From Hyphomicrobiales bacterium (GTDB lineage: Bacteria; Pseudomonadota; Alphaproteobacteria; Rhizobiales; Rhizobiaceae), in the NCBI GenBank assembly GCA_900465915.1, contig UBKJ01000007.1, positions 20,675 to 84,674 on the forward strand: 64,000 nucleotides of DNA, given 5' to 3'. The first letter of the stretch is position 1. Every line of letters starts with the position of its first letter. Shown piece after piece: positions 8,402 to 18,026 of the stretch. The translations under genes and the position numbers were made by a program. Below the pieces are notes generated by a model. The model worked only from the letters and a program-made list of their open reading frames with translations. It did not search any database and had not been told where the DNA came from.

Positions 8402-9016
8402 GTGTTTTCAGCCGCTTTTTCGGGCTTTCTTCTCGGCGGCTCGCTGATCGTCGCCATCGGCGCGCAGAACGCCTTCATCCTGCGGCAGGGCCTCCTGCGC
8501 AGCCACGTCTTCGTGCTGTGCCTGATCTGCGCCTTGTCGGACGCGCTGCTGATCGCCGCCGGCGTCGGCGGCCTCGGCGCGCTCATCGCGCAATCGCCGA
8601 GGCTGATCGGCTTCGTCACGCTGGCCGGCGCGGCCTTCCTGTTCTGGTATGCGGCGGTGGCCTTCCGCCGCGCCTTCCACCCGGAAGCCATGACGGTTCG
8701 GTCCGAAGGCGGGCAAAGCTTGAAGGCGGCGGTGGCGACCTGTCTCGCCTTCACCTTCCTCAACCCGCATGTCTATCTCGATACGGTGCTGCTTCTCGGC
8801 GGCCTGTCGGCCCGCTTCGAGGGCATGGCCCGCGCCGCCTATGGCGCAGGCGCGGCTCTCGCGTCCTTCGTCTGGTTCTTCTCGCTCGGCTACGGCGCGC
8901 GCCTGTTGCAGCCGGTCTTCGCCAAACCCGCCGCATGGCGGGTTCTGGATTGCGTCATCGGCCTGGTGATGGCGCTGATCGGGCTCAGCTTGTTAGCCCG
9001 CTTTCTTCACGCCTAG
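8402..9016 (+). CDS. LysE/ArgO family amino acid exporter
   Basis: A 204-residue inner-membrane protein with about five to six hydrophobic helices, matching the LysE/ArgO exporter family for basic amino acids. Family signatures are LIVAIGAQNAFILRQG near the N-terminus and FTFLNPHVYLDT in the middle. The start is GTG at 8402. ArgO rather than RhtB type is suggested by the GAQN and NPHVYLDT motifs. The substrate (arginine or lysine) is inferred. Its 3' end overlaps a small convergent gene by 24 bp. Confidence 0.88.
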   Translation: MFSAAFSGFLLGGSLIVAIGAQNAFILRQGLLRSHVFVLCLICALSDALLIAAGVGGLGALIAQSPRLIGFVTLAGAAFLFWYAAVAFRRAFHPEAMTVRSEGGQSLKAAVATCLAFTFLNPHVYLDTVLLLGGLSARFEGMARAAYGAGAALASFVWFFSLGYGARLLQPVFAKPAAWRVLDCVIGLVMALIGLSLLARFLHA

Positions 9017-9160
9017 CACCGATTGCCGGCGATTGTCGTTGCGCGCCACCGTCGAGCGCTGGCCGGCGTTGAGAAGGGCGGCCACCAGCACGGCGGGGCC
9101 GATCTCGCGATATTGATCCACCAGTCGGTCCTGGCGGGGCGTCAGTTGTTGCTTGGTCAT
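8993..9160 (-). CDS. small conserved protein (55 residues), unknown
   Basis: A short open frame of 55 codons that starts MTKQQLTPRQDRLVDQYREI and ends QSVLGVKKAG. A strong Shine-Dalgarno (AGAGGAAAGG) lies 3-4 bp before the ATG, and the protein has normal codon use for this genome. It looks soluble, with an amphipathic helix and a short hydrophobic patch (GPAVLVAALL). It overlaps the last 24 bp of the exporter gene on the other strand. The function is unknown. Confidence 0.65.
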   Translation of the reverse strand: MTKQQLTPRQDRLVDQYREIGPAVLVAALLNAGQRSTVARNDNRRQSVLGVKKAG

Positions 9161-9319
9161 GGACCTTTCCTCTGTTTCGTCCGATCACTATTGTGTGAAG
9201 GATTAAGACTGAATGAAGGCTGGACGGGGCCGGATTCAGGGAAATCCGGTTAACGCCGATTCACCATGACGGGTGTTGCCTTTGGGTGACTCTTTCCCCT
9301 TGCGCGCCCGCGAAAACGC

Positions 9320-9348
9320 TTGACGGAAGCCGGCCGGGCGGGGATAAG
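9320..9348 (+). promoter_or_regulatory. candidate sigma-70 promoter for cysS leader
   Basis: TTGACG at 9320-9325 and GATAAG at 9343-9348 are separated by exactly 17 bp. This would place transcription start close to 9355, about 158 bp before the cysS ATG. The -10 element is imperfect, so the call rests on the good -35 box and the spacing. Confidence 0.5.
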
Positions 9349-9355
9349 TGCTCTC

Positions 9356-9406
9356 ATGAAAACGCCGACCGCGATCATTTGTATCTGTGCGACTATCATT
9401 GGCTAG
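9356..9406 (+). CDS. possible 16-residue Cys-containing leader peptide
   Basis: An ATG-to-TAG frame encoding MKTPTAIICICATIIG, with two Cys codons separated by one Ile, in the leader of the cysteinyl-tRNA synthetase gene. The ATG falls at the predicted transcription start, so it would be leaderless or nearly so. Cys-containing upstream frames are known to regulate sulfur genes in some bacteria, but nothing else here proves translation, and short frames arise by chance. Confidence 0.25.
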   Translation: MKTPTAIICICATIIG

Positions 9407-9512
9407 CAGCCTGCTGGCCCGGCCGTTTTCGTCTCCCCCCCCATGAACAGGATGATGACGCTCCGGCCGGCCCGGCGGCCCGATCCGCGTAAGGCATTGC
9501 AAGGGGAAATTC

Positions 9513-11027
9513 ATGGCCGCGCCGCAATTGCGTCTCTACAACACGCTGACCCGCTCGAAGGAGGATTTCGTCCCCATCGATGCGCAAAACGTGCGCATGT
9601 ATGTCTGCGGCCCCACGGTCTACGACTACGCCCATATCGGCAATGCGCGGCCGGTCATCGTCTTCGACGTGCTTTACCGCCTGCTGCGCCACGTCTATGG
9701 CGAAAGCCACGTCACCTATGCGCGCAACATCACCGACGTGGACGACAAGATCAACGCCCGCGCCGCGCGCGACTATCCCGACCTGCCGTTCAACGAGGCG
9801 ATCCGCAGGGTCACCGAGACCACCAACGCGCAATACCAGGCCGACGTGACGGCGCTGGGCAACCTCGCCCCCAGCGTCCAGCCGCGCGCCACCGAGCATA
9901 TGGACGAGATGCGCGCCCTGATCGAGCGCCTCGTGCAGCGCGGCGTCGCCTATGTGGCCCAGGACCACGTGTTGTTCTCGCCCTCGGCCATGAACGCGCA
10001 CAAGGGCCCGCGCTACGGCGCGCTCGCCCGCCGTTCGCTCGACGAGATGCTGGCCGGCGCGCGCGTCGACGTCGCCTCCTACAAGCGCGACGAGATGGAT
10101 TTCGTGCTGTGGAAGCCCTCCAAGCCCGGCGAGCCGGGCTGGCCGTCGCCGGCGGGCATCGCGGTTCCCGGCCGTCCCGGCTGGCATATCGAATGCTCGG
10201 CCATGTCGATGGCCGAATTGCTGGAGCCCTTCGGCGGCGGGCTTTTCTGCGACGATCCGATGAAGAACCGCTTCGACATCCATGGCGGCGGCATCGACCT
10301 CGTCTTCCCGCATCACGAGAACGAGATCGCGCAGTCCTGCTGCGCCTTCGGGACCGACCGCATGGCCAATGTCTGGATGCATAACGGCTTCCTGCAGGTC
10401 GAGGGCCAGAAGATGTCGAAGTCGCTCGGCAACTTCATCACCATTCGCGACGTGCTGGAGGGCGGCCTGCCGCAGCTCGGCGACTGGGCCGACAAGGCGG
10501 CCCGCGACCGCTGGGTCGGGCTGGCCGCGCGCCTGTCGATGCTCCAGACCCATTATCGCGAGCCGATCAACTGGACCGCGCAGCGCCTGGCCGAATCCGC
10601 CGACGAGCTGCGCCGCTGGTACGGGCTTCTGCGCGAGACGGGCTTTTCCGCGCCCGCAAGCCTGACGGCCGCCGACGAGGTGATCGAGGCCCTGGCCGAC
10701 GACCTCAACACCTGGGCGGCGATCACCGCCCTGCGCAAGGCCTTCAAGGCGCGTGACGCGGCCGCCCTGGGCCAAGGCATGGCGCAGATGGGCCTGTTCG
10801 ACCCCGCCTTCGTGACGACGGCGGACCTGCCGGTCTTCGCCGCCGCGCGGGTGGACGCGGCGGCGGTCGAGGCGCGCATCGCCGAGCGTCTGGCCTTCAT
10901 CCGCGACCGCAATTTCGCCGAGGCCGACCGCATCCGCGACCAGCTTTTGCAGGAAGGCGTGCAGCTCAAGGACGGCAAGGACCCCGCCACCGGCGCGCGC
11001 GTCACCACATGGGAGGCGGCGGGCTGA
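9513..11027 (+). CDS. cysS: cysteinyl-tRNA synthetase
   Basis: Class I aminoacyl-tRNA synthetase (504 residues) that charges tRNA-Cys. The HIGH motif appears as YAHIGN after VCGPTVYD, whose Cys is one zinc ligand. Other zinc ligands are in HIECSAM and [11 protein letters not shown], and the KMSKS loop is KMSKSLGNF. The DALR-type C-terminal domain and length are normal. AAGGGGAA before the ATG serves as the ribosome-binding site. It is the first gene of a plus-strand run cysS, GFA, cimA. Confidence 0.97.
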   Translation: MAAPQLRLYNTLTRSKEDFVPIDAQNVRMYVCGPTVYDYAHIGNARPVIVFDVLYRLLRHVYGESHVTYARNITDVDDKINARAARDYPDLPFNEAIRRVTETTNAQYQADVTALGNLAPSVQPRATEHMDEMRALIERLVQRGVAYVAQDHVLFSPSAMNAHKGPRYGALARRSLDEMLAGARVDVASYKRDEMDFVLWKPSKPGEPGWPSPAGIAVPGRPGWHIECSAMSMAELLEPFGGGLFCDDPMKNRFDIHGGGIDLVFPHHENEIAQSCCAFGTDRMANVWMHNGFLQVEGQKMSKSLGNFITIRDVLEGGLPQLGDWADKAARDRWVGLAARLSMLQTHYREPINWTAQRLAESADELRRWYGLLRETGFSAPASLTAADEVIEALADDLNTWAAITALRKAFKARDAAALGQGMAQMGLFDPAFVTTADLPVFAAARVDAAAVEARIAERLAFIRDRNFAEADRIRDQLLQEGVQLKDGKDPATGARVTTWEAAG

Positions 11028-11044
11028 ATCCCGCCGGGGACGAC

Positions 11045-11545
11045 ATGACGCTTGACGACAAGCCTTCGCACAGCGGCGGATGCCAGTGCGGCGCGGTGCG
11101 CTTCCGGCTCGAAGGCGCGCCGGGGCAGGCCTCCATCTGCCATTGCCGCATGTGCCAGAAGGCCTTCGGCGCCTTCTACGCGCCGCTGGTCTCGGTGGGC
11201 GAGGCGACGCTCGTCTGGACGCGCGGCGAGCCGGCGCGGTTCCAGTCGTCCAACCATGTCCGGCGCGGCTTCTGCGCGCGATGCGGCACGCCGCTGACCT
11301 ACGAGGCCCCGGACGGCGTGGCGCTGGCCATCGGCGCCTTCGACGCGCCGGAGGCGTTTCCCCCCGCCGTGCAATGGGGCGTCGAGAAGAAGCTGCCCTA
11401 TGTCGACGGGCTTTCGGCGCTTCCCGGCTACCCGACCGAGCGCGACCTCGAAAGCGTGGCCTTCGTCCGCTCGATGCGCTCCAACCAGCATCCCGACCAC
11501 GACACCGACGACGGCCCCGACGACGGCTCTTGGCCGAAACCGTAA
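11045..11545 (+). CDS. GFA-family (glutathione-dependent formaldehyde-activating-like) zinc protein
   Basis: A 166-residue protein of the GFA/CENP-V fold. Zinc-binding cysteines are visible in GGCQCGAVRF, CHCRMCQKAFG and FCARCGTPLTY. The name comes from a formaldehyde-glutathione adduct enzyme, but most members have no proven activity, so the function is open. The ATG at 11045 is preceded by CCGGGGAC; an upstream in-frame GTG at 11009 lies within cysS. The C-terminal tail is Asp-rich. Confidence 0.85.
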   Translation: MTLDDKPSHSGGCQCGAVRFRLEGAPGQASICHCRMCQKAFGAFYAPLVSVGEATLVWTRGEPARFQSSNHVRRGFCARCGTPLTYEAPDGVALAIGAFDAPEAFPPAVQWGVEKKLPYVDGLSALPGYPTERDLESVAFVRSMRSNQHPDHDTDDGPDDGSWPKP

Positions 11546-11569
11546 CCAGACCCACCGACAGGCAGGCAC

Positions 11570-13183
11570 ATGGCGCGCGAACGCATCTATATCTACGACA
11601 CGACCCTTCGCGACGGGCAGCAGACCCCCGGCGTCGACTTCTCCGTCGAGGACAAGAAGGCCATCGTGACCCTGCTGGAGGAGCTGGGCGTCGACTATGT
11701 CGAGGGCGGCTATCCGGGCGCGAACCCCACCGACACGACCTTTTTCCAGAAAAAGCGCACGACGCGGGCGCGTTTCGCCGCCTTCGGCATGACCAAGCGC
11801 GCCGGCGTCTCCGCCTCCAACGATCCCGGCCTCGCGAGCCTCTTGCAGGCCGAGGCCGACGCCGTCTGTTTCGTCGCCAAGAGCTGGGACTATCACGTGC
11901 GGCTGGCGCTCGGCTGCACCAACGAGGAAAACCTCGACGCCATCGCCGCCTCCGTCGCCGCCGCCCGCGCGGCGGGCCGCGAGGCGCTGGTCGATTGCGA
12001 GCATTTCTTCGACGGCTACAAGGCCAATCCCGCCTATGCGCTGGCCTGCGCGAAAGCCGCCCACGAGGCCGGCGCGCGCTGGGTGGTGCTGTGCGACACC
12101 AATGGCGGCACGCAGCCCTCCGAGGTGGGGGAGATCGTGCGGGCGGTGACGGCGGTGGTCCCCGGCGACCGGCTCGGCGTCCACGCCCATAACGACACCG
12201 AACAGGCGGTGGCCGTGTCGCTCGCCGCCATCGACGCCGGCGTGCGCCACGTGCAGGGCACGCTCAACGGCATCGGCGAGCGCTGCGGCAACGCCAATCT
12301 CGTCTCGCTGATCCCGACGCTGGCCCTGAAGCCCTATTGGGCCGAACGCTTCGAGCTGGGCGTTCGCCCCGAGGCGCTCAAGGCCGTCACCCGCATCTCG
12401 CGCGCCTTCGACGACATCCTCAACCGCGCCCCCGACGAGCAGGCGCCCTATGCCGGAACCTCGGCCTTCGCCACCAAGGCCGGCATCCACGCTTCCGCGC
12501 TTCTCAAGGAGCCGCAGACCTACGAGCACGTGCCGCCGGAGACGGTCGGCAACCGCCGCCGCGTCATGGTCTCGGATCAGGGCGGCAAGTCCAATTTCAT
12601 CGCCGAGCTGGAGCGGCGCGGCATCGCGGTGGCCAGGAACGATCCGCGCCTCGACACGCTGATCGCGCTGGTCAAGGAGCGCGAGGCCGAGGGCTACGCA
12701 TACGAGGGCGCCGACGCCAGCTTCGAGCTGCTGGCGCGCGGCATGCTCAACCCCATGCCGGCCTTCTTCACCGTCGATTCCTTCCGCTGCCTGGTCGAGC
12801 GCCGCTTCGACGCCAACGGCATGCCGAAGACCGTGTCGGAAGCCGTGGTCAAGGTCGAGGTCGACGGCGAACTGCGCATGTCGGTGGCCGAGGGCCACGG
12901 CCCGGTCAACGCGCTCGACATCGCGCTGCGCAAGGATCTCGGCCGCTACCAGGACGAGATCGAGGACCTGGAGCTGGTCGACTTCAAGGTGCGCATCCTC
13001 AACGGCGGCACGGCGGCCATCACCCGCGTGCTGATCGAATCCGGCGACGCCACCGGCGCGCGCTGGCGCACGGTCGGCGTCTCCGACAACATCATCGACG
13101 CCTCCTTCCAGGCGCTGATGGATTCGGTCAATTACAAGCTGATGAAGAACCGCGCCGCGGCCGGCCAGGTCGCCGCCGAATAA
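11570..13183 (+). CDS. cimA: (R)-citramalate synthase
   Basis: A 537-residue acyltransferase of the isopropylmalate/citramalate synthase family. It condenses pyruvate with acetyl-CoA to citramalate, a threonine-independent entry to 2-oxobutyrate and isoleucine. The TIM-barrel catalytic region shows DTTLRDGQQTPG and the metal-binding HAHNDTEQAV, with GTLNGIGERCGNANL downstream. The C-terminal LeuA-dimer-type regulatory domain is complete and ends near NYKLMKNR. Length and the KKxIV spacing favour CimA over 2-isopropylmalate synthase or homocitrate synthase. Confidence 0.88.
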   Translation: MARERIYIYDTTLRDGQQTPGVDFSVEDKKAIVTLLEELGVDYVEGGYPGANPTDTTFFQKKRTTRARFAAFGMTKRAGVSASNDPGLASLLQAEADAVCFVAKSWDYHVRLALGCTNEENLDAIAASVAAARAAGREALVDCEHFFDGYKANPAYALACAKAAHEAGARWVVLCDTNGGTQPSEVGEIVRAVTAVVPGDRLGVHAHNDTEQAVAVSLAAIDAGVRHVQGTLNGIGERCGNANLVSLIPTLALKPYWAERFELGVRPEALKAVTRISRAFDDILNRAPDEQAPYAGTSAFATKAGIHASALLKEPQTYEHVPPETVGNRRRVMVSDQGGKSNFIAELERRGIAVARNDPRLDTLIALVKEREAEGYAYEGADASFELLARGMLNPMPAFFTVDSFRCLVERRFDANGMPKTVSEAVVKVEVDGELRMSVAEGHGPVNALDIALRKDLGRYQDEIEDLELVDFKVRILNGGTAAITRVLIESGDATGARWRTVGVSDNIIDASFQALMDSVNYKLMKNRAAAGQVAAE

Positions 13184-13284
13184 TCACGGCGATTGATCCG
13201 TCGATCAGTATAATTGAATGGATTTCATGGGTCGTTGGGCGCATAGCTGGCGGCGAAGGCCGCGACGATCCGGGGAGGGGACCC

Positions 13285-14202
13285 ATGACCGACCAGACCA
13301 TGACCGGCGTCCGCCTTTCGGACGGCGCGCGCGGCGCGCTGATGGCGGCCGGCGCCTATGGGCTGTGGGGCGCGCTGCCCTTCTACCTCAAGGCCATGCA
13401 TCACGTCTCGCCGATGGAGATCGTCGCCCACCGCGTGCTGTGGTCGGTGCCGGTGGCGCTGGCGCTTCTGGTGCTGCTCGGCCAGTTCCAGGCCATCCTC
13501 GACGCCGTGCGGCGGCCGCGCATGCTGGCCATGGCTGCGCTGACCGCGGCGCTGATCACCGCCAACTGGTCGATCTATGTCTGGGCCATCGAGCACGGCC
13601 AGATGATGGGCTCGGCGCTCGGCTATTATATCAGCCCGCTGTTCAACGTGGTGCTGGGGGCGCTGTTCCTCGGCGAGCGGCTGACAAGGCTGCAATACGC
13701 CGCCGTCGGCTTCGCCTTCGCCGCCGTGGCGCTTTTGACCGTCAACGCCGGCGGCCTGCCCTGGGTGTCGCTGGCGCTGCCGCTGACCTTCGGCCTCTAC
13801 GGCTTCTTCCGCAAGTCGCTGCCCATGCCGCCCCTGCAGGGCTTCACGCTGGAGGTGCTGCTCCTGTGCCTGCCGGCGCTGGCCTACGCCGTCTGGCTCG
13901 CTTATAGCGGGCAGGACCATTTCACCCATGGGACGTCCTACGACGTCGGTATGCTGCTGCTCGCCGGGCCGATCACCGCCATCCCGCTGATCCTCTACGC
14001 CGGCGGCGCCAAGCTCCTGCGCTACGCGACGCTCGGCCTGATGCAATATATGACGCCGACCATCCTGTTCGTCTCGGCGGTCTTCGTCTTCCACGAGCCC
14101 TTCGCCCCGGTGCAGCTCGCCGCCTTCCTGCTGATCTGGATCGGGCTGGCGCTCTACACCTGGTCCATGCTGACCGAGCACCGCCGCGCCCGCGCCGGGT
14201 GA
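13285..14202 (+). CDS. rarD: RarD family EamA transporter
   Basis: A 305-residue inner-membrane protein with about ten hydrophobic helices, of the RarD subgroup of the drug/metabolite transporter superfamily. Subgroup motifs are YGLWGALPFYLKAM, EIVAHRVLWSVP, NWSIYVWAIEHGQ and GYYISPLFNVVLG. The start at 13285 is preceded by GGGGAGGGG. The long open frame upstream lies inside cimA in another frame. The substrate is unknown. Confidence 0.9.
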   Translation: MTDQTMTGVRLSDGARGALMAAGAYGLWGALPFYLKAMHHVSPMEIVAHRVLWSVPVALALLVLLGQFQAILDAVRRPRMLAMAALTAALITANWSIYVWAIEHGQMMGSALGYYISPLFNVVLGALFLGERLTRLQYAAVGFAFAAVALLTVNAGGLPWVSLALPLTFGLYGFFRKSLPMPPLQGFTLEVLLLCLPALAYAVWLAYSGQDHFTHGTSYDVGMLLLAGPITAIPLILYAGGAKLLRYATLGLMQYMTPTILFVSAVFVFHEPFAPVQLAAFLLIWIGLALYTWSMLTEHRRARAG

Positions 14203-14352
14203 AAATGTGATTCGCCGCCGGTGGATAAGCCACGATCGGGCCTTATTTTGGCCGCGGTCTGCTCCTTGGGTCCATCTTTGCTTTACAAGGACCCAACAGG
14301 TGCGGACGATATGATTCCGAAGGCGGCGCGTATCAAGGGAAGGCGCGTGCTC

Positions 14353-16053
14353 ATGACGTCCACGTCCGCGCCCACCGGCGCCCGCAACGATCCGCTCAGC
14401 GCCGACGCGCTGAAGACGGCCTGGTCGGTTCCTTTCTCCTTCCGCTCGCACGCCCGTTTCTGCGCCGCGCTGGCCGCGGCCCTCTTGATCGCCGGCGGCG
14501 GGCTGGCGGTGACGACCGGGCGGCTCGCCCCGCACGGCCACGCCGCCGCGCCCGTGCTGGTCGACCCGGCCAAGCTCATGCATGGCGAGCCGGCCGCGCC
14601 CAAGGAGGCGCGCCTCGTCCCCGCCGTCGACGCCGCCGCCGCGCGCCGCATCTCGCACCGCATCGACATCGCCGAGGGCGTGGAGGACGGCGCCGCCCGC
14701 GTCTACACCTACCAGCACGTCGTGCTCGACCTCAAGACCGACGCCGCCACCGGCGCGCATGGCCGCTTCGCCCATTGGCGCAGCGATCCCACTTTGCCGG
14801 TCTCGCCGCGCACGCCGGTCGGCGGCGTGCCGATCAATGTCAGCCTCGCCAAGCCCGCCGCGGGCAGGGGCGACCGCATGCACGAGATCGTGCTCGCCCC
14901 GCAGACGCGCGAGAAGCTGGAGCCGATGCTGCGCGCCGCCGGCGTCGACGCCGGCGACGGCGCGCGGCTGGAAGAAGCGCTGGGCCGCAGCGAGCTGGCC
15001 CCCGGCGACAATCTCGAGCTTCTGACCGACAGGCGCGACGACGGCGCGCCGGCCCATGTGACGCTGGCCCGGCTCAAGCACGGCGACGTCGGGCGCGGCG
15101 TCTATGGCCGCACCGACGACGGCGCCTTCCGCGCCAACGGCAACGAGCGGCTTTTCGCCCGCCTGTCGCAGGACGCCATGCTGACCGCCTATCACCCGCC
15201 CGCGGGCGACGCCGGCGCCTCCATCCCCGCCCGCCTGCGCCAGGCCGGCGCGCCGGCCGACATCGTGCGCGAGGTGGGCCGGCTGGCGGCGAAGAACGGC
15301 GTCTCGCTCGACGGCTCCGGCCGCGCGCCGGACCTGATCGACCTTCTGTTCCGCAAGAGCGCCGAGACCGATCCGGAGCTGGTCTTCGTCGAGTTCACCA
15401 CCGACGGCAAGAGCCAGCGCCTCTACCGCAACGGCGACGGGACGGGCGATTATTTCAACGAGGACGGCTCCTCGATGACCAAGTACCTGATGTCGAAGCC
15501 GCTGCCCAACGGCCGGCTCAACGACGGCTTCGGCTGGCGCGTGCATCCGGTGCTGCACGTGCGCAAGCACCATAACGGCGTCGATTACGACGCGCCGATC
15601 GGCTCGCCGATCGTGGCCGCCGGCGATGGCGTGGTCGAGGTGATCTCGGCCGAGAAGGGCTACGGCAAATATGTGCGCATCCGCCACCAGGGCGGCTACA
15701 GCACCACCTACGCCCACCTGTCGGGCGCGGCGCGCGGCCTCAAGGTCGGCCAGCACGTCAAGCAGGGCCAGGTGATCGCCTATGTCGGCTCCACCGGCTA
15801 TTCCACCGGCCCGCATCTCTATTACGAATTGAAGGTGGGCGACCGCTACGTCGACCCGCTCAAGGCCCATCTCAACGCCGGCGAGAAGCTGACCGGCTCG
15901 TCGCTGACCAGCTTCCGCGACGAGATCGACCATGTCGGCCAGATCGTCAACGAGATGAAATGGCCGACCCTGGGCGACGCCCCGCCCGGCGGCCCCCCCG
16001 GCGCCATGCCCCCCGGCGGCGGCCCGGACCATGGCGGCGGCGGCCGGCGATAG
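14353..16053 (+). CDS. M23 (LytM) family peptidoglycan hydrolase-like protein, atypical zinc site
   Basis: A 566-residue bitopic protein with a cytoplasmic N-terminus, a membrane segment at about residues 34-53, a long periplasmic part and a C-terminal LytM/M23 domain from about residue 380. The domain has FGWRVHPV and the first metal motif HNGVD (407-411). The second motif, normally HLH, reads His488-Leu-Tyr490, so the third zinc ligand is Tyr. It may be an inactive activator-type LytM factor or a divergent enzyme. The C-terminus is Gly/Pro-rich. The ATG at 14353 has AAGGGAAGG 9 bp upstream; an ATG at 14311 is possible. Confidence 0.8.
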   Translation: MTSTSAPTGARNDPLSADALKTAWSVPFSFRSHARFCAALAAALLIAGGGLAVTTGRLAPHGHAAAPVLVDPAKLMHGEPAAPKEARLVPAVDAAAARRISHRIDIAEGVEDGAARVYTYQHVVLDLKTDAATGAHGRFAHWRSDPTLPVSPRTPVGGVPINVSLAKPAAGRGDRMHEIVLAPQTREKLEPMLRAAGVDAGDGARLEEALGRSELAPGDNLELLTDRRDDGAPAHVTLARLKHGDVGRGVYGRTDDGAFRANGNERLFARLSQDAMLTAYHPPAGDAGASIPARLRQAGAPADIVREVGRLAAKNGVSLDGSGRAPDLIDLLFRKSAETDPELVFVEFTTDGKSQRLYRNGDGTGDYFNEDGSSMTKYLMSKPLPNGRLNDGFGWRVHPVLHVRKHHNGVDYDAPIGSPIVAAGDGVVEVISAEKGYGKYVRIRHQGGYSTTYAHLSGAARGLKVGQHVKQGQVIAYVGSTGYSTGPHLYYELKVGDRYVDPLKAHLNAGEKLTGSSLTSFRDEIDHVGQIVNEMKWPTLGDAPPGGPPGAMPPGGGPDHGGGGRR

Positions 16054-16152
16054 GCTGTTCCGCTCGTTTTTCAGGGCGGAGAACTAATCCCTAGGCGATT
16101 AGCGCTGTCGGCTATCAGAATGGCGGCGGTGTGATTGTGCGGAACCCGGCGC

Positions 16153-16974
16153 TCAGGCGTTGGCCAGCGCGACGAATTCGGCGACGGAGAGGGTCTCGGC
16201 CCGGCGCGCGCCGTCGATGCCGGCTTTTTCCAGCAGCGCCGCGCCGCCGACCGGCTTGAGGCTCTGGCGCAGCATCTTGCGGCGCTGGCCGAAGGCGGCC
16301 TGCGTGACGCGGCCGAGCGCCGTGGCGTCGCAGGGCAGCGGAGCGTCGCGCGGGACGATATGCACCACCGACGAGGTCACCTTGGGCGGCGGCGTGAAGG
16401 CCTGCGGCGGCACGTCGAAGGCGATCTTCGCCTGCGTCCGCCAGCCGGCCAGCACGCCCAGCCGGCCGTAATGGTCGGTGTCGGGCGCGGCCACGATGCG
16501 CTCGGCCACCTCGCGCTGGAACATCAGCGTCATCGAGGCGTAGAAGGGCGGCCACGGCTCGACCAGCAGCCAGTTGAGGAGCAGTTGCGTGCCGACATTA
16601 TAAGGTAGGTTGGCGACGATGCGCGGCTTGACGGCGCCCGGAAACAGCGTCGAGAAATCCTGCTCCAGCGCGTCGCCGGAAATGACGCGCAGCCGGCCCG
16701 GATAATGCGCCTCGATCTCGGCCAGCGCGCCGAGGCACCGTTCGTCGCGCTCGATGGCCGTCACCAGCGCGCCCTGCGCCAGCAGCGCCCGCGTCAGCCC
16801 GCCGGGGCCGGGGCCGACTTCGATCACCGGCTGGTCGCGCAAATCGCCGGCCTGCCGGGCGATCTTGGAGGTGAGGTTGAGGTCGAACAGGAAATTCTGC
16901 CCGAGCGATTTCTTCGGCGCGAGGTCGTGGCGCTCGATCACCTCGCGCAGGGGGGACAGGCCGTCGATACTCAT
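16153..16974 (-). CDS. rsmA: 16S rRNA dimethyladenosine transferase RsmA (KsgA)
   Basis: A 273-residue SAM-dependent methyltransferase that dimethylates two adjacent adenines in helix 45 of 16S rRNA late in 30S assembly. Motifs: [12 protein letters not shown] at the N-terminus, [16 protein letters not shown] for SAM binding, and the catalytic NLPYN. The C-terminal domain ([13 protein letters not shown]) is complete. It is the last gene of the lptF-lptG-lptD-surA-pdxA-rsmA run, and its start lies 7 bp after the pdxA stop. Confidence 0.96.
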   Translation of the reverse strand: MSIDGLSPLREVIERHDLAPKKSLGQNFLFDLNLTSKIARQAGDLRDQPVIEVGPGPGGLTRALLAQGALVTAIERDERCLGALAEIEAHYPGRLRVISGDALEQDFSTLFPGAVKPRIVANLPYNVGTQLLLNWLLVEPWPPFYASMTLMFQREVAERIVAAPDTDHYGRLGVLAGWRTQAKIAFDVPPQAFTPPPKVTSSVVHIVPRDAPLPCDATALGRVTQAAFGQRRKMLRQSLKPVGGAALLEKAGIDGARRAETLSVAEFVALANA

Positions 16975-16981
16975 CGGACGC

Positions 16982-18007
16982 TCATCGGGGGGCGGCCTTG
17001 CGCGCCATCTCCGCCGCCATGCGCAGCGCCGCCACCAGGCTGTCGGGCCGCGCCGCGCCCGTGCCGGCGATGTCGAAGGCGGTGCCGTGGTCGGGCGAGG
17101 TGCGGATGAAGGGCAGGCCGAGCGTCACGTTGACCGTCTCGTCGAAGGCCAGCGCCTTGGCCGGGATCAGCGCCTGGTCGTGATACATGCAGACGGCGGC
17201 GTCGTAGGTGGCGCGCGCCTGTGGGTGGAACATGGTGTCGGCGGGCAGGGGGCCGCGCGCGTCGACGCCTTCGCGGCGCAGATCCTCCACCGCCGGGCGG
17301 ATGACGGCGTCGTCCTCCTTGCCCAGCGCCCCGCCTTCGCCCGCATGCGGGTTGAGGCCGGAGACGGCGAGCCGCGGCGCGGCGACGCCGAAGCGGCTTT
17401 TCAGCGCCTCGGCCGTGATCCGCGCCACCTCGACGATGTCCTCGCGCGTCAATTGCTTCGGCGCTTCCGACAGCGGAATGTGGATCGTCACCGGCACGGC
17501 GCGCAATTGCGGCCCGGCCAGCATCATCACCGGACGCAGCGGACGGCCGGCGTGGCGGCTGGCCAGCTCGGCCAGGAATTCCGTGTGGCCCGGATGGGGA
17601 AAGCCCGCCTCGTAGAGCGGCTTCTTGGCGATGGGGCAGGTGACGACGGCGGCCGTCTCGCCCGCGAGCGTCAGCGCCACGGCGCGCTCGATGGCCTCGA
17701 CGGTCCCGGCGGCGTTTTCCGGCAGCGGCGTCCCGCAGCTCTCGCGGTGCCGGTTGGCGAGCGGCAGCACGGGCAGCGCGCGCGGAAAGACGGCCAGGGC
17801 CTCGGCCGGCGCCGCGATGGTCTCGATCGGGATCGTGAGCCCCAGCCGGCTTGCGCGGGCGGCGAGCTGGTCGGGATCGGCCAGCAGCGCGAAGACCGGC
17901 AGGTCGAGTTCGTCCCGCTTCAGCCATGCGGCGAAGCTCACGTCCGGGCCGACGCCGGACGGATCGCCGATGCTGAGGGCGAGCGGGAGAACGGGGGAGG
18001 CGCTCAT
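16982..18007 (-). CDS. pdxA: 4-hydroxythreonine-4-phosphate dehydrogenase
   Basis: A 341-residue enzyme that oxidises 4-phosphohydroxy-L-threonine in the DXP-dependent pyridoxal 5'-phosphate pathway. Family motifs are [10 protein letters not shown] at the N-terminus, the metal-site histidines in HPGHTEF and MYHDQALIP, and the segment [15 protein letters not shown]. Length and order are normal. It begins 19 bp after the surA-like stop, matching the classical surA-pdxA-ksgA arrangement. Confidence 0.95.
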   Translation of the reverse strand: MSASPVLPLALSIGDPSGVGPDVSFAAWLKRDELDLPVFALLADPDQLAARASRLGLTIPIETIAAPAEALAVFPRALPVLPLANRHRESCGTPLPENAAGTVEAIERAVALTLAGETAAVVTCPIAKKPLYEAGFPHPGHTEFLAELASRHAGRPLRPVMMLAGPQLRAVPVTIHIPLSEAPKQLTREDIVEVARITAEALKSRFGVAAPRLAVSGLNPHAGEGGALGKEDDAVIRPAVEDLRREGVDARGPLPADTMFHPQARATYDAAVCMYHDQALIPAKALAFDETVNVTLGLPFIRTSPDHGTAFDIAGTGAARPDSLVAALRMAAEMARKAAPR

Positions 18008-18026
18008 GCGGCGGCGGTCTTTCGGC

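Larger units (their letters stand above)
9161..9512 (+). other. intergenic region upstream of cysS
   Basis: 352 bp without a long gene, less G+C-rich than its surroundings. It holds the 5' leader of the small minus-strand gene, a candidate sigma-70 promoter at 9320-9348 and a possible 16-codon leader frame at 9356-9406. A G+C-rich segment at about 9408-9485 contains mutually complementary GGCCGG/CCGGCC tracts that could fold. No RNA family was recognised. Confidence 0.5.

Noticed and set aside
10553..12898. A 781-codon minus-strand frame
   Set aside because: It is the antisense shadow of cysS and cimA.
13225..16032. A 935-codon open frame on the minus strand
   Set aside because: It is antisense to rarD and the M23 gene and its translation is low-complexity, with no family motif.
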